Assembly (NCBI GenBank): GCA_004794655.1
Contig: SMMW01000575.1
Coordinates: 7,884,501 to 7,948,500, forward strand
From: Marisa cornuarietis
Lineage: Eukaryota > Mollusca > Gastropoda > Architaenioglossa > Ampullariidae
Direction: 5' to 3'
Length of the DNA: 64,000 bases
Both the position numbers and the translations under genes were made by a program. How positions within the stretch are numbered: position 1 is the stretch's first letter; the number at the start of each line of letters is the position of its first letter. The notes beneath the pieces were generated by a model that worked only from the letters and a program-made list of their open reading frames with translations, was not told the DNA's origin and made no database searches. Shown here piece by piece: positions 1-11,657 of this stretch.

Positions 1-847
1 GCGTACTTGCACGTTTTGCTGTGTAACCAAAAGCGGCTTGGTAAACCTGGCTTTCGGTTTTGGTTTCATGTTTGTCGTGAATGAAATAAAGCAAATATCT
101 GGTGAATACTTGTTTTCAAAACTTATAACTCCATAGTGTGGATTTTCGATTTTGTTCTGCTTTGATTGTATTTGAAGAATAAGTAGTAATTAATTGATAG
201 CATTAATTCTAGTACTCGCCGCACTATTCTAGACATAAAACTATTAAAAGACAACTAATACACGTCATTTCAACAGTTGTGTCTAATTAGACTGTCGGTT
301 ACACGAATTTTTTAACAAATATTTTTGGTTGCAAATTTACATTCGAATCATGATGATGATAGTTTTATTGGAGTTAAGTTAGGCTGTTACCAAAAAGCGC
401 CAGTCGAAAATTCGAACTTCTTGCATAGGTATTAATGACCTCTGCGTCCAGTTAAACTACTCATTCCGAGCTTTCACGATATCCTGCCAAGAGTTTTTTT
501 ATACTTCCTTTAGTTTGTGCTATGGTGCCAGGAAAGCAGATATTGCCTCGGACACAGAAAACATATTATACCAACATACTGTAAGTAAGATAAATAGTAC
601 ACTCATTTAAAAAATCTACCATAAAGTGTGAACTTTCTTCAAATCGCCAGTGGCCAGAATACTGCCAAATGGATACGAAGCTTGTTTCTTCTAAAAAAAA
701 GTCTTTTGCGAGACAAAAAATTTCGCGGGACTCATAATTCGTGATCAGTTTAAACAATTCACTGAAGTAAATCATTTCGTGTTCAGTCAAATGGCGAGCG
801 GCCATGGAAGCCATGTTGAAAACTGAAAACCAGCGCGAAATTTTTAG
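1..847. other. Non-coding flank, no gene seen
   Basis: AT-rich sequence with frequent stops in all frames and no recognisable protein. Bases about 28-58 are an imperfect inverted copy of bases about 1899-1930 (core 'cagcttggtaaacctggc'). The two copies flank the LINE remnant at 848-1745, so they may mark an older insertion or rearrangement unit. Confidence 0.5.
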
Positions 848-1522
848 AACGGGCTCAAGTTCTCTGATGAGACTGCATTGTTGACTCTTTTACAGGAACA
901 CACAAAAGATCATGGTAATGCTTTAACAAATGTTGTACTGTGGTGCGATGAGAGCTATCTAGAGTTGAATGTAGATAAGACTAACGAAATAGTTATAAAC
1001 TTCAGGAAGATCAAAGAGGATTTTGTTATTTCCAGTGTGATAGATAGTAAACCTGTTGAAATTGTTAACTCCTTCAGGTATCTGGGAACTATTTTTGACA
1101 GTCAGCTCAAATGGAATTTAAACACTGAACACATTGTTAAACGTGGCCAACAAAGGATGTATCTTTTGCGTAAGTTAAATAGTTTTTCTGTCAGCCAAGT
1201 AATCTTACGCCGTTTTTACCAGTCATTCATTGAGAGTCTTCTATCTTTCTCATTTGTCTGCTGGTTTCTCAATCTCTTTGTCCATGATAGGAATAGTCTG
1301 AACAGTGTTGTGAACATCTGTTCTAAGATAATTGGTATCAAACAGACGGATTTAGCTTATTTTTGTGACCAGCAAATAGTACGGAAAGCTTCGTGTATTT
1401 CATGTATTGTATTATTAAGCTCAGGTAAACGCTATGCCATACCTATTTGTAAGAGTAACAGACACCTGAAATCATTTGTGCCATCCGCAGTCCAGCTGCT
1501 CAATCTCAGATGAGCTGTCAAT

Positions 1523-1587
<65 letters not shown>

Positions 1588-1745
1588 TGTTGTAAGATTT
1601 TTTTATCTATATATATATATTTATATGATACATATTACTTGCCCACTTCCTTTTCCTCCTCATGTTTTCAATTTTTTCATTCAGTGTTGAACTCGAGCAC
1701 ATTCCCATATTCAAATTGCCCAATGGGACAAATAAAGTTGGTCAT
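848..1745 (+). mobile_element. Decayed non-LTR retrotransposon (LINE), reverse transcriptase C-terminal part plus 3' end
   Basis: An open stretch from 848 to 1513 encodes the C-terminal half of a LINE reverse transcriptase. It enters at the catalytic YADD-type box, here read as FSDETALL, so the second catalytic Asp is Glu. It continues with the motifs WCDESYLELNVDKT, FRYLGTIFDSQLKWN, KRGQQRMYLLRKLNSF and SKIIGI. A deletion after RKA joins directly to the terminal SSGKRY and SFVPSAVQLLN motifs. The element ends with a 3' tail containing 'cccaatgggacaaataaag' near 1720-1738, the tail form used by Rex/L2-like LINEs. A (TG)n run interrupts the 3' UTR at 1523-1586. There is no N-terminal RT or endonuclease, so it is 5'-truncated and inactive. 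The clade (Rex1, CR1 or L2 group) is uncertain. Confidence 0.85.
1523..1586. repeat. (TG)n microsatellite
   Basis: About 32 uninterrupted TG dinucleotides inside the 3' part of the LINE remnant. Confidence 0.97.
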
Positions 1746-4290
1746 TTTCAAAGCGGCAAGAAGGCCGCAAGCAAGAGCCAAGCAGGTTTTCCAAGCCTCT
1801 TCTGGAAAGTTTGCACTGTAGGTCACACGGCAAACAGGAAAAACGGGGCTGTTTTGGTGAAGTTTCGTGTTTTGAGTTTCTCATGTGCCCACCGCTGAAA
1901 GCCAGGTTTACCAAGCTGCTTTTGGTTTGTCGTGTGCCCGCACCTTTAGGGATGTTTACCTCATGCAACACCTTCGCGCTTCTACCTCAAACAACACCTC
2001 TATGCTAGCATATACGCCCCCTCTTTTCTTACATAAGGGGCCTCAGGCTTGTCATCAAGCCACCCTAGACCCTAACTAGGGCGATTGTTGCTTCCCCATT
2101 AAGGTTACCACATGACAGACATGAAACAGAAGCTTAGAAAAATGACTTCTTTTGCCTTCTGCTTCAATGCAAGCATATAATTTTATTTTTATAAAAATTT
2201 ATTTAATAAATGTATCAGTGCCATTAATTGGGTGGTTGTGGTGGAATATGAGGTATATCTTGGTAGGGTGCCTCAAACGGTGTGGATCTTTGGTTTTGCA
2301 TCTAAAATATCAGAATAAGTATCCATGTTGGAAAAATAGTTGCCATATTGAGAATTAACAATCATGCATTAAAATTTACAGTCTTAAACATATTTACACA
2401 CATAGAACAAAGAAAAACTAGCTGATACACAAGCCATATACTACCAACCTGTTGACGTGTGCATTGTTTTCAGTGACTTGTAACTTAGCTATACCGTTGG
2501 TGTTTTTGGTGCTCCTACGGCTGTTGAGAAGGAAATGGATTTTGTATTGTGTTGACACCGGTACTCTTCCTGTTTATAAAAAGACAAACAAGGAAAGTGA
2601 CAAAAGTTACTATTTACTTTGTCTAATACCATGAACATATACTTATAATTCTTAGTCATTTATTTTAGTATCAGGAAGGACTGCTCTTGATTAGTATTAA
2701 ATGTCACACACAATACCGTTAATTTCAAACTTGTGTACAACTGATCGCAAATAAAATAGTAGAATTCCGTTTGTTAAATGTTGAGTCCAGATATATCAAT
2801 GACAAATGCCAACTGGTATTTGGTTTATCTTGACTATCATGTGACAAACATGGACTGCTTCTGAAAAAGGTCCCTGTTTCTCTCCTTGCTCCTAACCTTT
2901 AAGAAAAGCACAGGCTTTCTCAGAACTACTTACATTTGCTATTGCACAAAAGAGGCTAGCTGAGCATCGAGAAGATGGTGGGCAAAATGTAAAGAGCATA
3001 ACATAACATTTAAACATAAAGCATTAGTAAATGCATCTGTGTTGGCAATCATTCAGTGAATCAGTGCGTACAATTGTAATAGAAATGTGATTTGGGTATC
3101 TACTGCTAGAATAATAAAATGTATTTGCTTTTTAGTGTGTCGTGAACCTTGGGGAGAAGGACACGCAGTGATGGCCAGAGGGGTGTAACTACCGTCGCCC
3201 AGGGCTAATTACATTCTCAGTACCTCCACCATCTCACGCCGACATTTACTGTGTACGCAAACACTTACACTAAATTCCTAATAATGATCCAATCAGACTC
3301 CGAGCCCCCAGCGTACGTCCCCAACAACAAACTCAAGTCAATTTAGCGTATGAAAGAATTATTAATGATCAAGATTTTGACACATCAATCACAAGAATAC
3401 GATTACTACAAATTTCAATTCTAACTCGCTTTCTAGGCGTCTCGCCACAATCCCCTACGGCTAAACCAGGTATCGTGAGTCACTAATTAGCTTAACTACC
3501 ACACACAACACTGCACTAGTAACTTATCTCTCTACACAAGAATGTCTCTCGCGGCGTGGAGGGCCCTCCGATGTCTTGACATCTGAGAATCCATAGATGT
3601 CACTCCACCAGTCGTTGCTGCCTCTTGCACGAGCACCGAGACTCTGGCACTGCCACGTGCCACCACGTGACTCTTCCTCAAGGCCGGACTGCGATCAGAG
3701 CAGGACCGCACCTCTTGAGGGACCAACGCTTATCTACCAGCTTCTGCCTCTACTGTCTGCAACCAACAGCCACTGGTGATGAAACGTTGTGCACTCTGTG
3801 ATAAGAGTGGGTCTTACACACCTCTGAAGTCGGTTGTGGTGAAGAAGTCACGATTTCCAAGACTAACTCTCAGCGGAGAATATGAACAGCCTTGAACAAC
3901 CTTCTCCCTCGCGATTTCAGTGCCAAGAAACCGATTCTTCGACTGAATCGATGTTAAATTCTCGTCTCCAGTGATCGCCTTCTCTCGTGATTGGCTACCA
4001 CACCATACACATTCTCTCTGCCATTCCGTTACCTGGCTATGACCAATCACTACCTGGCTGGTATGTGATGGACAGGTGGTCACTGACTTTCTACGCACAA
4101 ATTCTACGTACTGCAACCAAATCATCAAGAAGAGTAAACACTTACCTTTAGTGGAACAAATACTCTTTCTTCAATCTCTCTCTCTCTCTCACAAAGTACA
4201 AGAGAAAGTCAGGATCTCTTTTTACACGCGTTTGTATTAATTTTTTCGCGTGCGCTTTTCGCTTTCGCGTGGTCTAGGTTTGTTAGCTTG
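1746..4290. other. Intergenic DNA, no gene recognised
   Basis: No convincing coding exon is seen. Bases 1746-2140 flank the LINE and include the inverted repeat near 1899-1930. Bases 2150-3130 are AT-rich. Bases 3140-4130 form a more GC-rich block with short unrelated ORFs on both strands. It starts abruptly after an AT-rich stretch and could be an old repeat such as an LTR, but I found no paired terminal repeat or primer-binding site. A short (CT)n run lies near 4180. Confidence 0.4.
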
Positions 4291-4970
4291 GCAACCAGGC
4301 ATGGTAGTTCGCGCATGCGTACGTCAGTGAAAAAAAAGTCGTGTGCGAAACAAATAGTCGCTTCCCGTTGTCTCCAGTGTGCGGGTCGACTACTCCATGC
4401 CCCTGTCCGCTATCAGATACTTGACAGTGGGCAGCAAGGAGTGTGTGCCTCTCGAATCCCGCTCCTCAGTAATCCATTCCAGTTGAGGCAGTGCTGTGAA
4501 CATGGGGAAAAATAAGCGGTAAGTACCTGCATCTAAAAAAAAGCGTGAACTTTTTGCTTGGTATTAACTTTAGCGCTCGTGTGTGCTTCACTACAATCTC
4601 TTTTTTTCTAAAAGTGTACTGTGAGTATGAATGTAATTGTTGGTTAATTTCTTTTTTTTTTAAATAATAACTTGTTTCAGAAAACGCGGAACGATAATAG
4701 GGCAGCCCGAGTGGTATTCCAGTAACCTTTTGCGTGGCGAGTGTGCATCTGAATGTCTAAATTACATATTAATCTGTTTATTCCAAACTCATGTTTCATT
4801 ACGAACCCGAGTTTTTCCCCTCAAGCAGTCCGCAAGGCACATGCGCAATGAAGTCACAGATAGAGAGAATTGTTCCTTTTTTTTAAATAAATGCAGTCCA
4901 AGTGATGAGTGTTTTCTTCTGCGCATGCGTGAGGGGTAAGCGTGCTTTTATAAGAGAGCGTGTACGATCG

Positions 4971-4972
<2 letters not shown>

Positions 4973-5038
<66 letters not shown>
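4973..5038. repeat. (TG)n microsatellite
   Basis: About 33 TG units, followed by a short GA-rich run, in the presumed leader intron of the TLR gene. Confidence 0.97.
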
Positions 5039-5043
<5 letters not shown>

Positions 5044-5308
5044 GAGAGTAATACGTTGCTTCCAAGATGTTGTACCAACGTTTCAAATATTTCCGTAAAG
5101 GAATCGATAAAGCGAACACTAGACCTCATATTTCGGGTGCCGGAAGTTTCTAAGGGTATATTTTAAAACTTTCGCTTTGCAGTTGCTTTACCAGCTTTTG
5201 TTATCGCGTTGACATTGGCTGCATGCCATGGCGCGAGTTAATGTTTTGCTTGCACAGACCTGAAACAATAGGCGATGGGGACAAAGGATACAGAGGCGGT
5301 CATCTTTT

Positions 5309-5319
5309 GGGACTTTTCC
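5309..5319 (+). promoter_or_regulatory. NF-kB/Rel-like site
   Basis: The string gggacttttcc resembles the Rel consensus (GGGRNYYYCC) with one extra T. It lies in the last leader intron, about 120 nt upstream of the TLR start codon. A single short match can arise by chance, so this is only a candidate. Confidence 0.25.
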
Positions 5320-5435
5320 TTTAACATTTTCCTTCTTTTTTTTCATTTCAGGATGTAGAAAACAAGCGAGTTTCGTCTGAAGACGCCTACGTAGTCTTAC
5401 TGTGACAAATTTTGAAAGAACTAAACGCTGCTAAA

Positions 5436-8397
5436 ATGTACAGAGTCTTCAGTGTACTAGGCTTGTTCTTCTGGAATTTCTGGTCTGCGAGCCTTTATTT
5501 TAACAGGCCTTTCCAAGTAATGTCAGCCGGACCCAAAAGCGAGGTTGTGAAGATTTTCAAAGTTAGTCCGTTTGATGTTGCAAGCCTGTCTCAGTCTTTA
5601 AAAGGTGCTGTTAGTCCGTTGACCCCAGAAGTATCAGAAACTAACCGAGAAAACTTGAAGCACAGTAACTTAACATCCAGCAGTCTAAACGGTGCCGACA
5701 ATGTATCTTTTACCGTCTCCTTAGTACAAAATCCTAACAGCATCCCACGTGATGCTTCTAAAGACATTATTGGTCTGGTGGGCACCAGCTGGCAAAACAC
5801 TGTAAGGTCTCACGATGCCATTTTCGCGGGTCATCGGAGCGGTCAGAATAGTACAAAGCAGAAAAGGTCGCGTGCCTTCGAGTTTGCGACGTATGCACAC
5901 AGACCTCAGGAAAGCTCGCAAGAGTTCTGGCGAGGACAGACTCAAAAGGCAGGAACTTCTGAGGCAAGACTGGAAAATCTTGTCGATGATAAAAGTTACA
6001 GAAATAATAATGAAGATCAAACTGATGATGAAAATGATGACTATTCCAACGTAGGATCACATGATGATAAAGGCGAAAACAACGACGAAGATTCTGTGTG
6101 GCAAAAACACTTTCATTCCATCGACGCAACTAAAGATAATTTTAGAGATGACGTCATGGATCAAGGAAAAAATAAATCTAACGACTTTACGAGTAATTTG
6201 GTGACATCAGTGGGGCTTGCGGCTTTTTTGTCCGAAAGCGGAATGACCACTGCATCGTCTGTTTCCCAGGACATCCCTTGCGACGTCTATGTGTGTGACT
6301 GCAGCGAGAAGAAGAAACGGGCCATCTGTTTTGGCCGTCAGTATAAGCTACGTCACATCCCACATGTTCCTTCCTACGTCACCACCTTCCGCCTGTGGAT
6401 GGCCAGCCTCAGAGAACTGACAAAAGAAAAGCTTGGAAACCTTTCCAACTATCACATTAAGACGATGAACCTACAGAACAATCGCATAATGGTCCTGGCC
6501 AATGACACCTTCGTCCAATTTACATATCTGGAAAACCTTGACCTAGGAAGCAATCCCATATCAACGGCCATGTTGAAAGATGCCTTCCACAGCATCGGAT
6601 CATCAAAGTTCCGGTACTTGAGACTAGAGTCCATGTTCATTTACAGCCTTCCAGACGATTTCTTCGACGCCTTTAAAAACAAAACATTCAAAGTGATCTC
6701 CATTGCCAACAACAGCCTCACAACCTTCAACGCAAGAGCATTCTCTCCCTTTCGGTATGTGACCAGCCTTTACCTGTCTGACAACGGCATCTCTAAGTTC
6801 GTGTTGAACCACACAGTGTATGCATTAAGACTAAAGATCGAACGAAACGTGCTCACTAGTCTTCCCTTACTGTGCAGCTCTAATAACGGGCCGGTTTTCC
6901 CAAACCTCTTTTCGCTTTATCTGGGTGGAAACCCGTTCAAAACCGTCTCTGCAGGAATCCTGAGAGGGCACTGCTTGCCCAAGCTGCAGAAATTAGACAT
7001 TAGCTCCTCCAGCGTCCTTAAGCGCCTGGACAACAACTTTGTGGCGGACTTGCCCAAACTGGTCAACTTGATGGCGGGGAACATGGCGTCACTATCCCGC
7101 TACGAACCCTTGTGCTTCAACAGTTCCTCCCTGGAGACGCTGTTTTTAACAGGAAACAAGGTCTGGGACTATGGCACCATCGACCCGGGGCAGATCTTTG
7201 CTCATGCTCCGAATCTGAAGTCAGTGGACATGACAAAGATCAAGTTTAGCTTAAACCCGGAAGTAGAATTGGCTAACATGCTTCTCCCCGCAAAATCCTT
7301 GGTCACGTTGAAAATGGAAGCCTGCCTTCTGGGCAGCTTTCCCGCGGACACAGTATCCCAGCTGCCCAATCTGCGAAAGCTGGATTTGATCGGCAACCAC
7401 ATCAGTGCGTTCAGTCTTGCGCCTGCTTTTCGGAACGTCACGCAGCTGGACACGCTGATCCTGCAGGCCAATCACATCACGATCATCAACGAGAGCACCT
7501 TCCCCCCCGAGTTCCGGAGCTCCATTCGCGTGCTGGACCTCAGAAAGAATGACTTCGCCTGCACATGCGACCTGCTTTGGTTCAAATCCTGGACAGAGCT
7601 GGAGCACAAATCTGGGAACGTAACCTTCCCGGGATACCCAATAGACTACCGCTGTCGCACCCCCGACAATCTTCGCGGCCAGAACATCTCGAACTACAAC
7701 CCGAGCTACAGAGACTGCCACCCTTTGAGCATTTATGTCGTTGTTGGCAGTGCCGTTGGGGTGGTTGTTCTGATAACGGCCCTGACATTGAGTCTGGCAT
7801 ATCGGTATCGTTGGTACCTTCGTTACTACGTCTACAGACTGAGGCGGCGACGACAATACGAGCCAATCCTCGATGAGGACGATGGTATCATCTACGACAT
7901 CTACATCGCGTACAGCCAGCTTGATGTCGAGTGGGTGGCGCAAGACTTGGCCCCTCTCCTGGAAGCATCGCCTGATGTGAAGGTGAGCACAATCACGAGA
8001 GGAGCTGACAAAGAAACTTGTACACACATGTATTGGCACCCTGATGGCAGACTGCATAATAAATATTCAGTTTGCTGTCCATTTAGCCACATGCCAACCT
8101 ACAATGCGTGCGGTCATGCACTTCAACGTGTTTGACACGAGCGTTTTCTGTTTGTACAGATGTGCAGATGAATATCCAAAAGTGTGCTCGTGACTGTACA
8201 AATGAAGTGTGTTCATACGTGTGGGAATGTGTGCGTGTATATGTGCGCGTGTGCACGCACATGTGTGTGTGTGTGCCAGTCCGCCTGGCACCTAGTGAAT
8301 GCCCATTAAGTCTGTATTCTGCTACATGTAGACGGTTTTGTGTGTATGCTGCTGTGTGTGTATGTAGGTGTCTCTGTTTGAGTGCTTGTGTGTGTGT

Positions 8398-8460
<63 letters not shown>

Positions 8461-8539
8461 CGCGTCCACGTCCATGCCACCGCTCTTCAAAGGCCATTGT
8501 GACGAATCTTGTTAGCTCCAACATCCGTCAATCATGTGA

Positions 8540-8633
<94 letters not shown>

Positions 8634-8990
8634 CAGAACGTGTTTGTCAAGGACAGGGACCAGGGCGCCGGTACGGTGGGCGACAACATCGTGCGGTACA
8701 TGGACCAGAGCTCGCGCATCGTCCTCGTGCTGAGCGACGGCTACACCAGGGAGGGCTGGAGCGGCTACGAGTTTAACAACGTCATCTACGCCGCCAACGA
8801 GCAGCACAAGGATGTCATCGTCATCCTCAAGGGCGACATCGAGGCCGGAAGACTGAAAAAGGACATGCGCAGACTGTTGACAGGCGGAACATTCCTTCAC
8901 TGGGAGGAGTCAGAGGAAGCCATGGGGATGTTCAAGGACGCACTCAACGTGGCGCTACGGACTCGAGGAAACCTACAGGAGCTGGTCTGA
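5436..8990 (+). CDS. Toll-like receptor (LRR ectodomain, TM, TIR), two coding exons
   Basis: Type I membrane pattern-recognition receptor. Coding exons are 5436-7982 and 8637-8990, joined in phase 0 at ag|gtgagc and ttcag|aac, giving 966 aa. The ATG at 5436 is chosen because it starts a hydrophobic signal peptide (MYRVFSVLGLFFWNFW). Residues 25-280 are an unusual Ser/Asn/Asp-rich extension with an acidic stretch at 191-220 and a dibasic KQKR site at 141-144. A Cys-rich LRRNT follows (C282, C287, C289, C298), then LRRs at about 310-700 with LxxLxLxxN patterns. The LRRCT carries C709, C711, C740 and C761. A TM helix spans about 764-788 and the TIR about 818-955. TIR box 1 is YDIYIAYS (820-827), the BB loop is RDQGAG (856-861) and box 3 is FLHWE (935-939). 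Downstream signalling would go through TIR adaptors such as MyD88. The BB-loop Pro common in TLRs is Ala. The ligand is unknown. Confidence 0.93.
8385..8458. repeat. (TG)n microsatellite, first block in the TLR intron
   Basis: Nearly pure TG repeat, preceded by imperfect TG-rich sequence from about 8220. Confidence 0.95.
8545..8632. repeat. (TG)n microsatellite abutting the TLR 3' splice site
   Basis: More than 40 TG units with a single TT interruption, ending four bases before the intron's terminal AG. Confidence 0.96.
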
Positions 8991-10873
8991 CAGTCTCTTC
9001 CTTTGTTACAATACTTTTGGTTTTATTTCTTCTTTGCGACAGTTATTGACGTATTACAGAAACTAATCAGAATTTGAAGATTAACTTCCTCCTTAATTGT
9101 TTTTGTTAATGGAATCTCTAATAATTTTTTTATTCAAAAGGCAATCTCAAGTGAGACTTTAAGAAAACTAAAAAAGAAAAAGTTCAGTTCGCAAGTTTTA
9201 ATTGCATAAAGTGGATTCCAAAAAAAAATATTACCTAATATTTGTACTTTTTTGTTAAATTGGCAATCTAAATTAAGATAGCAGTAAAACTAAAGTAACA
9301 ACAATAATAATAACAACAACAATATGGCCAAGTGTATACATTTCTTTACTACTAAAGGCTTTTTGTGTCTAGTCAACTCGTACTTTGATCTCACTGCAGT
9401 GTAGCACAAATATGATACAATCTCTTAATGATTCCTTTAAGAGTTATAGTTTCTAAAGTGTGATGCATTTGTTCATGTGTATGGCGTTTCTATATTTAAC
9501 AGTCTCCACATGTAGGCATCTGAGCCACAGATCTACAGTCGTAACGATTAAGGGGTCGTAGTTATGAAGGGAGGGTAAGTCCTTGCCCTGAGACAACGTG
9601 GAGCACACAAGAACAAGTGTCTTGTTTCCAAAGTTATAAAGCAGTGTTCAGACCCCTGAAGCCGTCGTTATAAAGCTGTTGCAAAACTGTCCTGAGGTCA
9701 AGAAACAAGAAGTAAGTCTTCCGGGCACTCGACACTGTTTATAACTTCGGAAACGAGATGCATTTCCTTGAGTTTCTCATTTTGCCCTGTGTAAACGACT
9801 TACTCTCGTCTCATAACAGCGATCACCAAAGACTTTAAAAGAAATTATAGGGCATGTCATGAGGCAGGGTCCGTAAACGTTTAAAGTGTTAACGACATAA
9901 GCCCTGGGAGAACAAAGCCATTTTCAAAGTGACGGTAAGGGAGATTCCCCTTTCCTAGAAAAAAGGAACAAAAAATCAGGTTGCATTTGAGACGTTGAAC
10001 ATGTCTAACGTGCACAGCGAACCACAAATATCAGAGTGAACTGAGAAAACAATAATTAAAACACAATGCAGAATGTGTTGATGTAATATTTAGCTTAATA
10101 ATGTTTTGGTGACATTAATCCCAAGTGTTTTATAATTTAATGAGCAGCAAATAATCTTTATAATCCCTCAAAACGAATAAATAATTAGAGACCGAGAGAT
10201 GTATTAAATCATCTTTTTATCAGAGCTCAGTAATATTAAGAACATATCAGAAGGAATTTCATAAAAAGCAAGGTTAAACAAAGAAGAGAATGGAATAAAT
10301 GTGAACAAAACTTAATAAGCCAGCAAATTTACCTTGAGACATCCAACATAGGATGGTGTTTGTAAATAGTAGCAATAAAGAAAGGCGTCTCTCTGGTACC
10401 AAGAAAAAAGATTTGTATATCAGATTAATGTAATCTTTATAATTTTTGCTTTAGATTATTAAGGTATTTTTCTTGTATACTGTTCCCGAATGTTTCCTTT
10501 TCGACGGACCACTCCTTTACTCTGAAAGAGCCCAGGTTTTCTTTCGAGAAGGCTTCTGTGCCCCCAGTTTTTGGAAATCATGGAATAATCTCTGATATTG
10601 ATGAAGAATAAAAACACAGCAGAAAATATCTATTGCAACGCTAGTTAAATATGAACTTGAAGGAAGTTTCTTTGGTCCGCAGCTGATTAAACATCCGCAT
10701 TCAAATTTTTTTCCTGGCATTTCAGGTTTTTCCCTGGGATTACTGGTTTTCTATAAATATGTATTCATTTGTGTGCTTTGCAACTTTGAATCTCTACAGG
10801 CAACGAATACCTGTGAATACGCGTGTGTTCGCCGGGACCTGCATGTGTGTAGGAATGAGTGTGCGCAATATAA

Positions 10874-10905
<32 letters not shown>

Positions 10906-11327
10906 GCGCGCGCGCGCGCCTGCTTTCATATCTAAGATGTTTATACGCTTCTGAGAAAGAGAAATTGTAGCATAGAAAGTTGGTGTCAATAAATCGTAGG
11001 AAATTAAAATACTAAATGTATATCCTTTTGAGAATTTAAAAACATTTTGTAAACTCGTTTTGTAAGCAAATGTCGTTCTCGAAGAGTATTTTATTATATC
11101 TGTAGTTTTAAGAAGGAAAAAGTCCTGATAATTTGTGTAACTTTTTTATTACTATTATTGTGAGCCATCTTTATTACTGAGTGTAATTTTTATTCCTCAA
11201 GCGTACGATTGAGTTTTATATAACTGCGGGTTTTTTTTTTTTGCACAAGTTGTGTCTGTCCACGTGAAATATTGTCATTTGTACAAAAATGTTGGATTTA
11301 ACTGGTGTTGTTCTCACTGATTCGTTC
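8991..11327. other. 3' flank of the TLR gene and intergenic DNA
   Basis: AT-rich with no coding sequence seen. The first clear AATAAA on the + strand after the TLR stop is near 10175, about 1.2 kb downstream, so the TLR 3' end is uncertain. Bases about 9623-9757 form an imperfect palindromic unit: 'gtttccaaagttataaa' is inverted as 'tttataacttcggaaac', suggesting a small inverted-repeat element. A short (TG)n plus (CG)n run lies at about 10878-10918. The last part (10920-11327) lies beyond the chitinase 3' end. Confidence 0.4.
10878..10918. repeat. (TG)n(CG)n simple repeat
   Basis: TG repeat followed by a short alternating CG run, potentially Z-DNA-forming. Confidence 0.85.
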
Positions 11328-11333
11328 TTTATT
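11328..11333 (-). terminator. Candidate poly(A) signal of the chitinase gene
   Basis: AATAAA on the - strand, about 325 nt downstream of the chitinase stop codon. It is the first canonical hexamer I see on that strand, but no transcript end supports it. Confidence 0.4.
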
Positions 11334-11657
11334 TAAACAAGTCATGCATTCACTCACTTTTACAAAATTTCGAAATGATCAATATGACAGAACATAGGGA
11401 TTACAAATACAAAAAATAGACAAGCATGTATTATAATTAAATCTTTGGAGATTATAGACAAATAAAAGTGTGCTGGCTGCATCTTCCCATTGTTTGGCCT
11501 GTTAAAGTCAAAATACCGTTAATCCCCGCCTCTAGAAAAAAAACTATTCATCTTCCCATACAGGCAAACCTGTAAGAGCACCTCCAACCTTTTGCACACA
11601 TTTATCCACAGCTCCTTTTAAAATTCACTGAGCTTTGAAGTCCTCTCTGTCTAATTC

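Larger units (their letters stand above)
4300..5351 (+). promoter_or_regulatory. Probable 5' leader exons and introns of the TLR gene, with a short leader ORF
   Basis: Splice signals suggest spliced leader exons upstream of the receptor. A strong donor (gcg|gtaagt) occurs at 4518/4519 and an acceptor (cttgtttcag) ends at 4680. A second donor (gggtaagc) is at 4935/4936, and a pyrimidine-rich acceptor (tttcatttcag) ends at 5351, 84 nt before the TLR start codon. An ATG at 4502 would read across the first junction and stay open to the second donor, giving a leader peptide of roughly 87 residues (start MGKNKRKRGTIIG) that stops just after 5352. This could be an upstream ORF, or the exons could belong to another transcript. 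It matches no family I know. A (TG)n run lies in the second intron. Confidence 0.3.
7983..8636 (+). other. TIR-splitting intron of the TLR gene, TG-repeat rich
   Basis: A 654-nt phase-0 intron after residue 849, between TIR box 1 and the BB loop. It contains two long TG blocks, about 8385-8458 and 8545-8632. The second runs straight into the acceptor (gtgtgttcag), so the usual polypyrimidine tract is replaced by a (UG)n tract in the RNA. If retained, the reading frame continues 50 codons into the intron to a stop at 8133-8135, giving an 899-aa receptor without most of the TIR domain. Confidence 0.85.

Noticed and set aside
3140..4130. Solo LTR
   Set aside because: The compositional block looks inserted, but no terminal TG...CA pair with target duplication, no second copy and no retrotransposon genes are visible.
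5412..5435. A TTG start eight codons upstream of the TLR ATG
   Set aside because: A TTG start is not expected in an animal gene, and the ATG at 5436 directly precedes the signal peptide.
7251..8057. 268-codon ORF antisense to the TLR
   Set aside because: Shadow of a strongly coding exon. It has no family match, and splice sites and the protein family support the + strand.
8108..8524. Long Cys/Val and His/Thr ORFs over the TG repeats in the TLR intron
   Set aside because: They are translations of (TG)n/(CA)n and lie within a well-supported intron. The same applies to ORFs over the repeats at 4.97, 24.9, 33.1 and 38.4 kb.
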